DNA of 64,000 bases, from NCBI GenBank assembly GCA_035650215.1, contig DASRIC010000083.1:1-64000 (forward strand), written 5' to 3'. Position numbers and translations under genes: made by a program. The notes below the pieces were generated by a model. The model had not been told where the DNA came from. It ran no database searches and was given only the letters and a program-made list of their open reading frames with translations. This stretch comes from JACVRW01 sp035650215. Lineage in GTDB: Bacteria > Actinomycetota > Thermoleophilia > Solirubrobacterales > Thermoleophilaceae. The first letter of the stretch is position 1. The number at the start of each line of letters is the position of its first letter. Positions 24,155 to 32,227 of this stretch are shown here, piece after piece.

Positions 24155-24255
24155 GGCCACGGACTTCGATGAGTGACGGAGGGCTCGTGCGCGGGCCTTC
24201 CATCCTCTCGTCGGTGCATCAACGCGGTCGAACTCGACAGATTGGGAGGACATGC

Positions 24256-24420
24256 ATGGCCTCAACCGGCAAGCGAAAGACCACCATGGCAAAGCTCAAC
24301 CGTGAACGCAGGCTCCTGGAGCGTCGGCTGGAGAAGAAGGCCAAGAAGGACGCGAGGAAGCGGGCGGCGGCTCACGATCCGGACCGCCCCAGCGACATGC
24401 TGACGGGAGACGACCGCTGA
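24256..24420 (+). CDS. Small highly basic protein of unknown function
   Basis: 54 residues, starting MASTGKRKTTMAKLNRERR and continuing with a Lys/Arg/Glu-rich helix (LLERRLEKKAKKDARKRAAA) and an acidic tail ending MLTGDDR. It has no hydrophobic core, so it is probably an extended helix or an RNA-binding peptide. A good GGGAGGA ribosome site lies 5 nt before the ATG. It lies between the cold-shock gene and the S4-domain gene, which makes a role in RNA handling plausible. I do not recognise a named family. Confidence 0.7.
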   Translation: MASTGKRKTTMAKLNRERRLLERRLEKKAKKDARKRAAAHDPDRPSDMLTGDDR

Positions 24421-24469
24421 GCACCGCCTGAGTCGGAATCGCGCGGCCAGCCTTGGCACGAGTGCAGAG

Positions 24470-24676
24470 ATGCAGGACATCGAGATCGAGGCCGACATGA
24501 TTCGCCTCGGCCAGTTGCTCAAGCTCTCGGCCCTGGCCGATTCGGGGGCCGATGCCAGGGAGCTCTTGCTCGCGAGCGAGGTCACCGTCAACGGCGACCC
24601 CGAGACGCGGCGAGGCCGGCAGCTGCACCGCGGCGACGTGGTGGCGGTGGGCGAGCAGACCGTCCGCGTGGTCTGA
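24470..24676 (+). CDS. S4-domain RNA-binding protein (YbcJ-like)
   Basis: 68-residue protein consisting almost only of an S4 fold: IRLGQLLKLSALADSGADARELL, then VTVNGDPETRRGRQLHRGDVVAVGEQTVRVV. This matches the small YbcJ/RlbA-like RNA-binding proteins, which lack any catalytic domain. The ATG at 24470 is 49 nt after the basic-protein gene, same strand. Function in the cell is uncharacterised; association with ribosomes or structured RNA is the family expectation. Confidence 0.85.
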   Translation: MQDIEIEADMIRLGQLLKLSALADSGADARELLLASEVTVNGDPETRRGRQLHRGDVVAVGEQTVRVV

Positions 24677-24784
24677 CTATCTGACAGCTTGCGGTCGCGC
24701 AGGGGGGCGAACGAGTTCGGGTTCGCCAGCCCCGAGGCTGTCTGGCCTGGGCGAACTCGCACGGGGCGAGTTCGCCTTAGCGAA

Positions 24785-24810
24785 GGAGGGGGCCGGCGAG
24801 CGCCCCCTCC
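24785..24810. terminator. Probable bidirectional terminator
   Basis: Perfect 9-bp stem GGAGGGGGC / GCCCCCTCC with an 8-nt loop, placed between convergent genes (S4 protein, plus; ferritin-like protein, minus). No T-run follows on either side, as is common in GC-rich actinobacteria. Confidence 0.65.
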
Positions 24811-24828
24811 CTCGGTTCGACACGGTGC

Positions 24829-25821
24829 TTAGGCGTTGCTGAGCTCGCGCTCGGTGGCCTGGAGCACGCCGGCTCGGTTCTTGTGCTTGCTCTCGTAGCG
24901 ACGGACGGCCTCGACCCGATTGTCGTCGCCCTCGGAGAGCACAGCCTGGACTTCCTCCACCCCTAGCTCGTCGTAGCCGGGCCAGGGCTCGTCGGCCTGC
25001 AGGGAGTCGATTCGGCTGGTGATGGTGGTGCGGTTCTGGTTCTTGCGCTCGTAGGCGTTGACCTTGGCCAGGTCGATCTGGGAGAGCTCGGACAGCTTGT
25101 CCTGGATCTCGTCGGCGCTGAGCGAGTCATAGTTGGCGATCGCCAGGTCGGACTCGGACGCCAGGGCGCCCTTGACCGTGCCCTCGGAGCGCGCCACTCC
25201 GGGCACCTTGCGGGCCTGGCGGGCGGTGCGCTTGGCCGTGTCGCCCACCTCGCGCAGCGTGTCGGCGGCACCCGTCTCGCTGACGTCGTAGGAGCCGTCC
25301 CCGTCGAACTCCGCGTGTGCCACGGCGTCGGTCAGGCGCGGGATCTCCTTCAGAAGCCGGTCGAGCATCCGCTGCTCGTCCCGGAGAACGGACTTGGCCA
25401 GACGCTCGGTCTTGGCGTCTCCGGCGTCGCGGGCGAGTCGGGCCAGCGCCGTGTAGGTGGCGATCTCAAGCGCCTCGGCCGCGCACGAGTCCTTGGCGTT
25501 CTTCAGGACCTTCTCCTCGCCACCGCTTCCGCGAACCAGATCGAGCGGGGTCTTGGTCAACGCCAAAGCCTGCCCCACAAGGCTCTCCAGGGCGCCGAGT
25601 CCGGCCTGAAGCGGGTTGTTGCCCTGCCCCAGCTCGGACAACCGGCGCTCGAGACGCTCGGCGTGCCGCCGGGTCTCCTTGAGGTGGGTCTCCAGCCCGT
25701 CGCGGTACTGACCCCTGGGGGTCATCGCGATCTGGGCCTGCAACTGGCGCACGAGCGCCTGCTCGGCACCATGGGCCTCGTTCAAGTACTGCACGATCTT
25801 CTGCTCTTGCTTCTTAGTCAC
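24829..25821 (-). CDS. DUF892 (YciE-like) ferritin-like protein with two C-terminal repeats
   Basis: 330 residues. The N-terminal part (about 1-165) is a ferritin-like four-helix bundle with Glu/His-rich helices (NEAHGAEQ, ETHLKETRRHAERLE, AAEALEIATYTAL, LRDEQRMLDRL), as in stress-induced YciE proteins. A linker (about 166-228) leads to two related copies of a motif YDxLxxxE-x(20)-YExKxxNRxxI at 231-274 and 283-327. The repeats are alpha-helical and basic, so they could bind DNA or membranes; this is inference. The GTG start at 25821 lacks a near -10 box. It is convergent with the S4 gene. Confidence 0.8.
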   Translation of the reverse strand: MTKKQEQKIVQYLNEAHGAEQALVRQLQAQIAMTPRGQYRDGLETHLKETRRHAERLERRLSELGQGNNPLQAGLGALESLVGQALALTKTPLDLVRGSGGEEKVLKNAKDSCAAEALEIATYTALARLARDAGDAKTERLAKSVLRDEQRMLDRLLKEIPRLTDAVAHAEFDGDGSYDVSETGAADTLREVGDTAKRTARQARKVPGVARSEGTVKGALASESDLAIANYDSLSADEIQDKLSELSQIDLAKVNAYERKNQNRTTITSRIDSLQADEPWPGYDELGVEEVQAVLSEGDDNRVEAVRRYESKHKNRAGVLQATERELSNA

Positions 25822-26042
25822 AAAATCACTCTCTCAGGCTGGACTTCGGAAGAGGGCCGACCGAACCTGGGGACAGAAATCGGCTGCCTCATAGGACGTA
25901 GGAGGCAGAGCGCGGCGCTGCGAATAAAAGGCTCCTGCCTACTGCTCACCTACCCTAAAGGGCCGGCCTACAAAGTTCGGGGCAATCGTCACGCACTTCC
26001 CGCGCCCCAACCGCACCACGGCGAGTCGCCCGCTGGACCGCT
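25822..26042. other. 221-bp gap upstream of the DUF892 gene
   Basis: No gene seen. It holds an inverted repeat CTGCCTC/GAGGCAG (25884-25890/25902-25908) and a locally AT-rich GAATAAAAGG block. A minus-strand CTTTGT-N14-GGGTAG pair (25950-25975) faintly resembles a SigB/SigF-type promoter, which would suit a stress-protein gene, but the match is weak. Confidence 0.3.
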
Positions 26043-26294
26043 CTACCGCGCGCGACCCAGACGTAGGCGACTTGCCGTCGAGCGTTCCTCGCGCTGGAGG
26101 GCGTCGCCGATCAGCCAGAACATCGGCGGCCAGAGCCCGACGAAGAGGGCACGCCGCTCGGCGTTTCCGCGCTCCGCCTGGTCGACCGTCTTGGCGCGGA
26201 TCCACAGACCGATGCACAGGTAGATCGCTGCGAGCGAGCCGATGTGCAGGTGCCAGCCGCGCATCCCCGTGCGGCTGAGGGCCTTGGTGAACAT
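26043..26294 (-). CDS. Small two-helix membrane protein
   Basis: 83 residues starting MFTKALSRTGMRGWHLHIG. Two hydrophobic stretches, LAAIYLCIGLWI (about 21-32) and LFVGLWPPMFWLIGDAL (about 50-66), flank a charged loop KTVDQAERGNAERR; the tail is basic. The layout is that of a small integral membrane protein. A TAGCAG hexamer 7 nt before the ATG resembles the local leaderless pattern except for its last base. Divergent to the DUF1990 gene. Unknown function; the ATG at codon 11 is an alternative start. Confidence 0.6.
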   Translation of the reverse strand: MFTKALSRTGMRGWHLHIGSLAAIYLCIGLWIRAKTVDQAERGNAERRALFVGLWPPMFWLIGDALQREERSTASRLRLGRAR

Positions 26295-26359
26295 GCATTG
26301 GCTGCTACCCCGTGAGCCGCACGCGCATGCACCGGCGCGAGCGCGGGTACGCGGCCCCC

Positions 26360-27766
26360 ATGGCCGAACCGAGGACCCTGCCCCGCATGCGCGCCGGGCG
26401 GATGCCGCTGGCGCGCTCCGCGGCGACCGCCGCGCGCTGGCCAATCGGGGTAGCGCTCACGTCGTGGCGCTACCTGTGGCGAACCACGCCGATCCACCGG
26501 TCCGACGAGGCCGGCTGCTGGCCCGACGACGGTCCTCCGCCGTTGCCGCGCGGCCTCGTCGACGAGCAGGTGCAGCGCGTGGGCGACGGGGCCGGACCGC
26601 TCTTCCACCGCCGGTACGTTGCCGTGATCCGCGACGCCGAGCTCGGGCCTGAAGAGCTGATGGCCCGCCTGCAGCGCGATCCGGACAGCGCCGCGCCGAG
26701 CGAGTTCGCCACCTTCAAGAAGACGGCGGGCAGCGCCGAGGCGATGCGCCCGGGCGACGAATTCGTGGTCCGTATGCCGGGACCCTGGGATGGGCCCGTG
26801 CGCGTGGTGGACGTCGGGCCGCGCTCGTTCCGGCTGATGACACTCGAGGGCCACCTCGAGGCGGGCCAGATCGCCTTTCGCGCGGGCGGCGAGGGGGATC
26901 GGGTCGAATTCGAGATCGAGTCCTGGGCGCGTAGCGGCGACCGTCTCTCGAACCTGCTGTACGACCGTCTCCGCATGTCGAAAGAGATCCAGCTCCACAT
27001 GTGGACGTCGTTCCTCGAGCGCGTGATCCGCCTGTCGGGCGGGAAGCGGGAGGGCGGCCTGCGAATCGACACCCGCCGGGTGGAAAGAGTGCCCGCGTCC
27101 CCGATGGGCGAGCTCGACGAGGTGCGGGCGCGGGAGGTCAACATCGACCTCTCGCGAATCGCGGAGTACACGCCCGAGAACGGGTGGAACGCCGACGACG
27201 TGCGCAAGGCCCTGCCCTCCGAGTCCCCCGGCGACCCGGAGCCTGGGGGCAGTTGGGAGACCGCCCGAACGATCGCGCGCGACTACGACTTCGCCGAGCC
27301 GTCGGTGGTCGAGGGTGTCTTCGACCGCGATGAGCCGCTCGAGGAGCGGACCATGCTGCTCATCCTCCACTACCACGGCCTGAAGATCCGCGTGGGCGTG
27401 CGGGTCGGGGACGTCTACGACGAGGAGCGTGAGCTCGATGGACGCCGCGGCCGCGTGTTCGGCTGGAACTACCGCACGCTCGAGGGGCACGTGGAGATGG
27501 GTCAGATGGACTGGCAAGTGTGGAAGTTCCTCGACAGCGGAGAGGTGGTCTTCCGCATCAGCTCGTTCTCTAGGAGGGCCGGGCGCGGCAACCCGCTACT
27601 GAGGCTCGGCTTCCGCCTGATCGGACGGCGCGAGCAGCTCCGCTTCCTCAAGCTCACCTCGGAGCGAATGGCGCGCCTCACGGCGGAGCGGATTGGCCGG
27701 CCCGCCCCGGCGGGCGAGGCCAGCGTCAGCGTCCGGACGGCGAGATCGACGCAGTCAACGTCTTGA
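26360..27766 (+). CDS. Protein with two tandem DUF1990-like domains
   Basis: 468 residues. The C-terminal half (from about 310) is a clear DUF1990 domain with FGWNYRTLEGHVEMGQMDWQ and the end block LLRLGFRLIGRREQLRFLK. The N-terminal half carries a divergent version, with FRLMTLEGHLEAGQIAFR in the same relative place and RLSNLLYDRLRMSKEIQLHMW afterwards, so the protein looks like an internal duplication. DUF1990 proteins have no established role. The start is uncertain: ATG 26360 gives MAEPRTLPRMRAG, and GTG 26312 would add 16 basic residues. No operon partner; divergent from the small membrane protein. Confidence 0.75.
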   Translation: MAEPRTLPRMRAGRMPLARSAATAARWPIGVALTSWRYLWRTTPIHRSDEAGCWPDDGPPPLPRGLVDEQVQRVGDGAGPLFHRRYVAVIRDAELGPEELMARLQRDPDSAAPSEFATFKKTAGSAEAMRPGDEFVVRMPGPWDGPVRVVDVGPRSFRLMTLEGHLEAGQIAFRAGGEGDRVEFEIESWARSGDRLSNLLYDRLRMSKEIQLHMWTSFLERVIRLSGGKREGGLRIDTRRVERVPASPMGELDEVRAREVNIDLSRIAEYTPENGWNADDVRKALPSESPGDPEPGGSWETARTIARDYDFAEPSVVEGVFDRDEPLEERTMLLILHYHGLKIRVGVRVGDVYDEERELDGRRGRVFGWNYRTLEGHVEMGQMDWQVWKFLDSGEVVFRISSFSRRAGRGNPLLRLGFRLIGRREQLRFLKLTSERMARLTAERIGRPAPAGEASVSVRTARSTQSTS

Positions 27767-27790
27767 CATTGGAGCAGCGGAGGCAGGCGC

Positions 27791-29386
27791 TCAGAGGCTC
27801 ACGGTGCGCCCGGCGGCGAAGCCGTCGGTGCCCACGATGCGGTCGACCACCTCGCGAGGCACCGGGCTGTCGGCGGTCACGAGCATCACCGCCCCGCCGG
27901 CGGCCTCGTCCTGGAGCTGGCGCCCCACTGCGGCCGAGATGATGTTGATCCCCTGGTTGCCGAGCTCGGTTCCGACCCGGCCGAGCATGCCAGGGCGGTC
28001 CTCGTAGCGGAACACCGCCAGGTTGCTCTCGAGCTGCACGTTGAAGCGCGAGCCCCAGGCCTCGAGCAGGTGCGGCCGGTGGGTGCGCCCCAGAGTCGTG
28101 CCCACCACACGCGTGCGCTCCCCTCCGCTCACCACGCTCACGCGCAGCAGGTCCGTGAAGTCGCGGGCCTGGGCCCTGCTCGTCTGCGACACGGCGATCC
28201 CGCGCTCGTCGGCAATCGTGGGCGCGTTCACGTCGTTGACCTCCTCCTCGATGTGGCCGCTCAGCACCCCCTTCAGCACCTGCACGGTGAGCAGCCGCGT
28301 GTCGCGGCCGGCGATCCGGCCCAGGTACTCCACCTCCACCGCGTCGACCGAGGTGCGTTCCGCCAGCACGCTGGCGATCCGGCCGAGGTCGCGGGCGAGC
28401 GGCAGGAAGGGACCGAGGGCGTCGAGGTCCTCGGCCGCGATCGCCGGCACGTTCACCGCGCTCGTGACGACCCCTCCCGTGAGCGCGGCCACCACCTGCT
28501 CGGCCGCCTGGTAGCCGGCGCGGTCGGTGGCTTCGGCCGTGGAGGCCCCCAGGTGCGGCGTGACCACCACGTTCGGCATCCCGAAGAGGGGGTGCTCGGT
28601 CACCGGCTCGTCGCGGAACACGTCGAGCGCCGCGCCCGCCACCCTGCCCGACTCGAGCGCCGCGCGCAGATCGTCCTCGACCACGAGCTTGCCGCGCGCC
28701 ACGTTGATCACGCGCACGCCCTCCTTCATCGACGCGAACGCCGTGGCGTCGAGCCAGTTCTCGGTCTCGTCCGTCACGGGGAGGTGGATCGTGAGGAAGT
28801 CCGCCTGGCCGTACACCTCCTCGGAGGTCGCCGCCCTCTCGACGCCCAGCTCGCGGAAGCGCTCCTCGGCGACGTAGGCGTCGAAGGCCACGACCCGCAT
28901 CCCGAAGCCGAGTGCGCGCTGCGCCACGAGCTGCCCGATCCGGCCGAAGCCGAGCACGCCGAGCGTCTTCTCGTACAGCTCCACGCCGCTGAACCTCGAG
29001 CGCTCCCAGGCGCCGCCCGTGAGCGAGGTGTGGGCCTGCGGCACCTTGCGCGCCAGCGCCAGCAGCATCGCGAAGGTGTGCTCGGCCGCGGTGATCACGT
29101 TCGACTGGGGCGCATTGGCCACGATCACCCCGCGCTTGGTGGCCGCCTCGACGTCCACGTTGTCGACGCCCACGCCCGCCCGGCCGACGGCCTTGAGCCG
29201 CTCGGCGCGGGCGAGCAGCTCAGCGGTGAGCTGCGTTGCGGAGCGGATCAGGAGGCCGTCGAACTCGCCGATGCGGCGCGCGAGCTCGTCGTCCTGCCAG
29301 TCGAGGCCGAGTTCGACCTCGAGACCCGCGTCGCGCAGCAGCTGAACGCCGGAGTCGCCGATCCGCTCCTTGACGAGGACCCTCAC
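27791..29386 (-). CDS. serA: D-3-phosphoglycerate dehydrogenase
   Basis: First step of serine synthesis, oxidising 3-phosphoglycerate with NAD. The 531-residue protein is the long actinobacterial form: VGRAGVGVDNVDVEAA, the nucleotide motif GVLGFGRIGQLVAQRA, INVARGKLVVEDDL and TPHLGASTAEA with the catalytic histidine, then an intervening domain (about 320-450) and a C-terminal ACT domain (FRYEDRPGMLGRVG) that in relatives binds serine. The GTG start at 29386 overlaps the upstream aminotransferase stop (GTGA), so the two serine enzymes are made together. Confidence 0.96.
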   Translation of the reverse strand: MRVLVKERIGDSGVQLLRDAGLEVELGLDWQDDELARRIGEFDGLLIRSATQLTAELLARAERLKAVGRAGVGVDNVDVEAATKRGVIVANAPQSNVITAAEHTFAMLLALARKVPQAHTSLTGGAWERSRFSGVELYEKTLGVLGFGRIGQLVAQRALGFGMRVVAFDAYVAEERFRELGVERAATSEEVYGQADFLTIHLPVTDETENWLDATAFASMKEGVRVINVARGKLVVEDDLRAALESGRVAGAALDVFRDEPVTEHPLFGMPNVVVTPHLGASTAEATDRAGYQAAEQVVAALTGGVVTSAVNVPAIAAEDLDALGPFLPLARDLGRIASVLAERTSVDAVEVEYLGRIAGRDTRLLTVQVLKGVLSGHIEEEVNDVNAPTIADERGIAVSQTSRAQARDFTDLLRVSVVSGGERTRVVGTTLGRTHRPHLLEAWGSRFNVQLESNLAVFRYEDRPGMLGRVGTELGNQGINIISAAVGRQLQDEAAGGAVMLVTADSPVPREVVDRIVGTDGFAAGRTVSL

Positions 29387-30564
29387 GCCGGCGAGCCGGC
29401 GGGCACGCCCGCCTCGAGGACGCGCTGCACGGCGGCCACGCCCGCGCCGAGCTCCAGCTCGTGGCCCAGCTCGCGCAGGGTCATCTCGAGCGCCGCCACC
29501 GTGACGACGATGTCGAAGGGACCGAAGTAGCCGCAGTGGGCGATGCGGGCGATGCGGCCCTTGAGTCGCCCCTGCCCGCCCGCGATCGTGACCTTGAAGC
29601 GGTCGCGCATCAGCTTGGGCACGCGGGCGCCGTCGACGCCCTCGGGCAACGCGATCGCGGTCACCACGTTCGCGTTCTCGCGCTCGCCCCCGAGCAGCTC
29701 GAGGTCGAGCGCCTTGGCGGCGGCGCGCGTGGCCCGCCCGAGGAGCGCGTGGCGGCGGTAGACCTGGTCGAGGCCCTCGGAGGCGATCATCTCGAGCGCC
29801 ACGTCGAGCGCCTGTACGAGGCCGACGGCGGGCGTGAAGGGGCTGTCCGGCGGATCGCTCCGCTGGCCGCCGGCGGTGCGGCCCCAGTCGAGGTAGTAGC
29901 GCCCGCCCGGCCTGGCCGCCGCCCGCTCGAGGGCCGCCGCGTTCGGGCTCGCGAAGCCGAGCCCCGGCGGCGCCATCAGCGCCTTCTGGGAGCCCGCCAC
30001 CACCACGTCGAGCCCCCACTCGTCCTGCGGGCAGGGCACCGCGCCCATGCCGGACACCGCGTCGACCACGATCAGCGCGCCGTGACGATGGGCCACCTCG
30101 GCGAGCTCGCGCACGTCGTTCACGACGCCGGTCGACGTCTCGGACAGCGTGGCGAACACGAGCTCGACCCCGTCGCTCGCGGCGAGTTGCGTATCGAGCT
30201 CAGCCGGGTCGACCTGCCGCCCCCACTCCGTCTCCCAGTGGATCGTGCGCGCCCCGTAGGCGTCGCACAGCTCGACCCAGCGCTCGCCGAACTTGCCGCA
30301 GCTCGCCACGAGCGCCGGCTCGCCGGAGCGCACGAGGTTCGCCACCGCCGACTCCATGGCGCCGGTGCCCGAGCTCGCGAACACGAGCACCTCGCCGGCG
30401 GTGCCGAACACCTCTCTGAGGCGCCCGAGCACGCGCTCGTAGACCTCCACGAACGCCGGCGCCCGGTGGTAGAGCATCGGCTCCGCCATCGCCTGGGAGA
30501 CGGCTGGCGGCAGCGGGGTGGGGCCCGCGGTCATCAGGTACTGCTTGACGTAGGGATTCGCCAT
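29383..30564 (-). CDS. Class V aminotransferase, serine-pathway type
   Basis: PLP aminotransferase of 393 residues like alanine-glyoxylate/serine-pyruvate aminotransferases: MTAGPTPLPPAVSQAM (11-26), FASSGTGAMESAVANL, VVDAVSGMGAVP and VVVAGSQKALMAPPG with the PLP lysine. No classical serC is seen nearby, and translational coupling to serA suggests it works as the phosphoserine (3-phosphohydroxypyruvate) transaminase, as class V enzymes do in some bacteria. Glyoxylate transamination is the alternative. The ATG at 30564 has TATTCT 10 nt upstream, making this the promoter-proximal gene of the pair. Confidence 0.9.
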   Translation of the reverse strand: MANPYVKQYLMTAGPTPLPPAVSQAMAEPMLYHRAPAFVEVYERVLGRLREVFGTAGEVLVFASSGTGAMESAVANLVRSGEPALVASCGKFGERWVELCDAYGARTIHWETEWGRQVDPAELDTQLAASDGVELVFATLSETSTGVVNDVRELAEVAHRHGALIVVDAVSGMGAVPCPQDEWGLDVVVAGSQKALMAPPGLGFASPNAAALERAAARPGGRYYLDWGRTAGGQRSDPPDSPFTPAVGLVQALDVALEMIASEGLDQVYRRHALLGRATRAAAKALDLELLGGERENANVVTAIALPEGVDGARVPKLMRDRFKVTIAGGQGRLKGRIARIAHCGYFGPFDIVVTVAALEMTLRELGHELELGAGVAAVQRVLEAGVPAGSPA

Positions 30565-30574
30565 CTGACCGGCG

Positions 30575-30580
30575 AGAATA
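30575..30580 (-). promoter_or_regulatory. Putative -10 box of the aminotransferase-serA operon
   Basis: TATTCT lies 10 nt before the ATG of the class V aminotransferase gene, the first gene of the pair. Confidence 0.5.
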
Positions 30581-30589
30581 CCTACGGTC

Positions 30590-31222
30590 TCAGGTGAGAA
30601 GCCGCACTGCGGCGGCGGTGATCTGAAGCGCCGCCCGGATGCTCTGGGAGTCGTCGAACTCCCGGTCGAAGTCGTCGCGGAACTCCTCGTCGGTGACGGC
30701 GAGCACGAACAGCAGGATCCACCCCGCCGTGGCCATCAGCGAGAGCACGAGCGACACGATCCCGATGATCCAGCCGGCCTGCGCGATGCCGGCGTGCTTG
30801 GGCGTCTCCCCCGCGGCCACCTTGCGCTTGCCCTTGCGCGAATAGATCATGCCCGCGATCGCGCAGCCGATCGAGACGACGCTCGAGAAACCGGCCGAGA
30901 GCAGCAGCAGCCCGCCCGACACGAGCGAGAGCACGAAGCCCGCGACGGCCGGGCCGTTGTCCGGCACGCGCGGCGCGGGCTGGTAGCCGTAGCCATAGCC
31001 GGCGTAGCCGGGGGGCGGGTAGCCGGGCGGCTGCTGGTAACCGGGCGGCGGCTGATAGGCCTGACCCGGCGGCGGCCCCTGGTACGGGGGCGGCTGCGGC
31101 TGCTGCCAGCCCTGCTGGGGCGCCTGGGGTTGGGCGGGCGGCGGCTGCGGGGGCGGCTTGCCGCCGAGCTCCGGCTCGGGCCCGGAGGGCTCGGGTGGCA
31201 GGTAGCCGCTGCCTCCCTCCAT
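30590..31222 (-). CDS. DUF4190-like membrane protein with proline-rich N terminus
   Basis: 210 residues. The first about 90 are rich in Pro, Gln, Gly and Tyr (PPPGYQQPPGYPPPGYAGYGYGY), a flexible cytoplasmic tail. Two membrane helices follow, AVAGFVLSLVSGGLLLLSAGF and GIVSLVLSLMATAGWILLFVL, separated by a basic loop with YSRKGKRKVAAGETPKHAGIA, the usual DUF4190 layout. The C-terminal tail is acidic. Its ATG shares one base with the ilvC stop (TGATG), so expression is coupled to acetohydroxyacid isomeroreductase, with no obvious functional link. Confidence 0.75.
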   Translation of the reverse strand: MEGGSGYLPPEPSGPEPELGGKPPPQPPPAQPQAPQQGWQQPQPPPYQGPPPGQAYQPPPGYQQPPGYPPPGYAGYGYGYQPAPRVPDNGPAVAGFVLSLVSGGLLLLSAGFSSVVSIGCAIAGMIYSRKGKRKVAAGETPKHAGIAQAGWIIGIVSLVLSLMATAGWILLFVLAVTDEEFRDDFDREFDDSQSIRAALQITAAAVRLLT

Positions 31223-32211
31223 CAGAACTCCTGGTCGATCCAGTCCATCATCGAGCGCAGCTCCCTGCCCTCGCGCTCGATCTGGTGGTCCTTGCCCTCG
31301 GCCCGCATGCGCTGAAAGCTCTCCTGTCCGGCCTTGTTCTCGGCGATCCACTCGCGCGCGAACTCGCCCGACTGGATCTCGCCCAGGATCTCCTTCATCG
31401 CCGCGCGGGTGGGCTCGCCGACCACGCGCGTGCCACGGGTCAGGTCGCCGTACTCCGCCGTGTTCGAGACGGAGTAGCGCATGCCCGAGATGCCCTTCTC
31501 GTACATCAGGTCGACGATCAGCTTGAGCTCGTGCAGGCACTCGAAGTAGGCGAGGCGCGGGTCGTAGCCGGCCTCCACGAGCGTCTCGTAGCCGGCGCGT
31601 ACGAGCTCGGTCACCCCGCCGCAGAGCACGGCCTGCTCACCGAACAGGTCGGTCTCGGTCTCGTCCTTGAAGCTCGTCTCGATCACGCCCGCGCGCGTGC
31701 AGCCGATGCCGCGAGCGTAGGCCAGCACCAGGTCGCGCGCCTGGCCGGTGGCGTCCTGATGGATCGCCACCAGGCCGGGCACGCCGTTGCCATCCACGAA
31801 CTGGCGCCGTACCAGGTGGCCCGGGCTCTTGGGCGCGACCATCCCCACGTCCACCTCGGGGCCCGGGTCGATCTGCCCGAAGTGGATCGAGAACCCGTGG
31901 GCGAACATGAGCAGGTTGCCGGGGGCGATGCCGTCACGGATCTCGGCGTCGTAGACCTCGGCCTGCTTCTCATCGGGCACGACCACCATCACCACGTCGC
32001 CGGCACTGGCGGCGTCGGCGATCGGCTCCACGCGCAGGCCGTGCTCCCGCGCCTGGTCGACGGACGAGGAGTCCGGGCGCAGCCCCACCACCACGTTCAC
32101 GCCCGAGTCCGTGAGATTGAGCGCGTGGGCGTGGCCCTGGGAGCCGTAGCCGATGATCGCCACGGTCTTGCCGTCGAGCCGCGAGAGGTCGGCGTCCTTG
32201 TCGTAGATCAT
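31222..32211 (-). CDS. ilvC: Ketol-acid reductoisomerase
   Basis: Second common step of branched-chain synthesis: isomerises and reduces acetolactate or acetohydroxybutyrate with NADPH and Mg. The 329-residue product is the short class I form: IIGYGSQGHAHALNL (22-36), followed by GLRPDSSS, whose Arg/Ser set suits NADPH; FAHGFSIHFGQI, VAPKSPGHLVR and DETETDLFGEQAVLCGG with the metal-binding acidic residues. The ATG at 32211 is supported by TAGAGT 10 nt upstream, whose TAG is the menE stop codon. Confidence 0.96.
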   Translation of the reverse strand: MIYDKDADLSRLDGKTVAIIGYGSQGHAHALNLTDSGVNVVVGLRPDSSSVDQAREHGLRVEPIADAASAGDVVMVVVPDEKQAEVYDAEIRDGIAPGNLLMFAHGFSIHFGQIDPGPEVDVGMVAPKSPGHLVRRQFVDGNGVPGLVAIHQDATGQARDLVLAYARGIGCTRAGVIETSFKDETETDLFGEQAVLCGGVTELVRAGYETLVEAGYDPRLAYFECLHELKLIVDLMYEKGISGMRYSVSNTAEYGDLTRGTRVVGEPTRAAMKEILGEIQSGEFAREWIAENKAGQESFQRMRAEGKDHQIEREGRELRSMMDWIDQEF

Positions 32212-32221
32212 TGGGCGCGGG

Positions 32222-32227
32222 ACTCTA
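32222..32227 (-). promoter_or_regulatory. Putative -10 box of ilvC, sharing the menE stop codon
   Basis: TAGAGT lies 10 nt before the ilvC ATG; its TAG (32225-32227) is also the stop codon of menE. Confidence 0.5.

Noticed and set aside
25950..25975. Possible SigB/SigF-type promoter (CTTTGT-N14-GGGTAG) for the DUF892 gene
   Set aside because: The -35 half is a poor match and the implied leader would be about 130 nt; not strong enough to list as a promoter.
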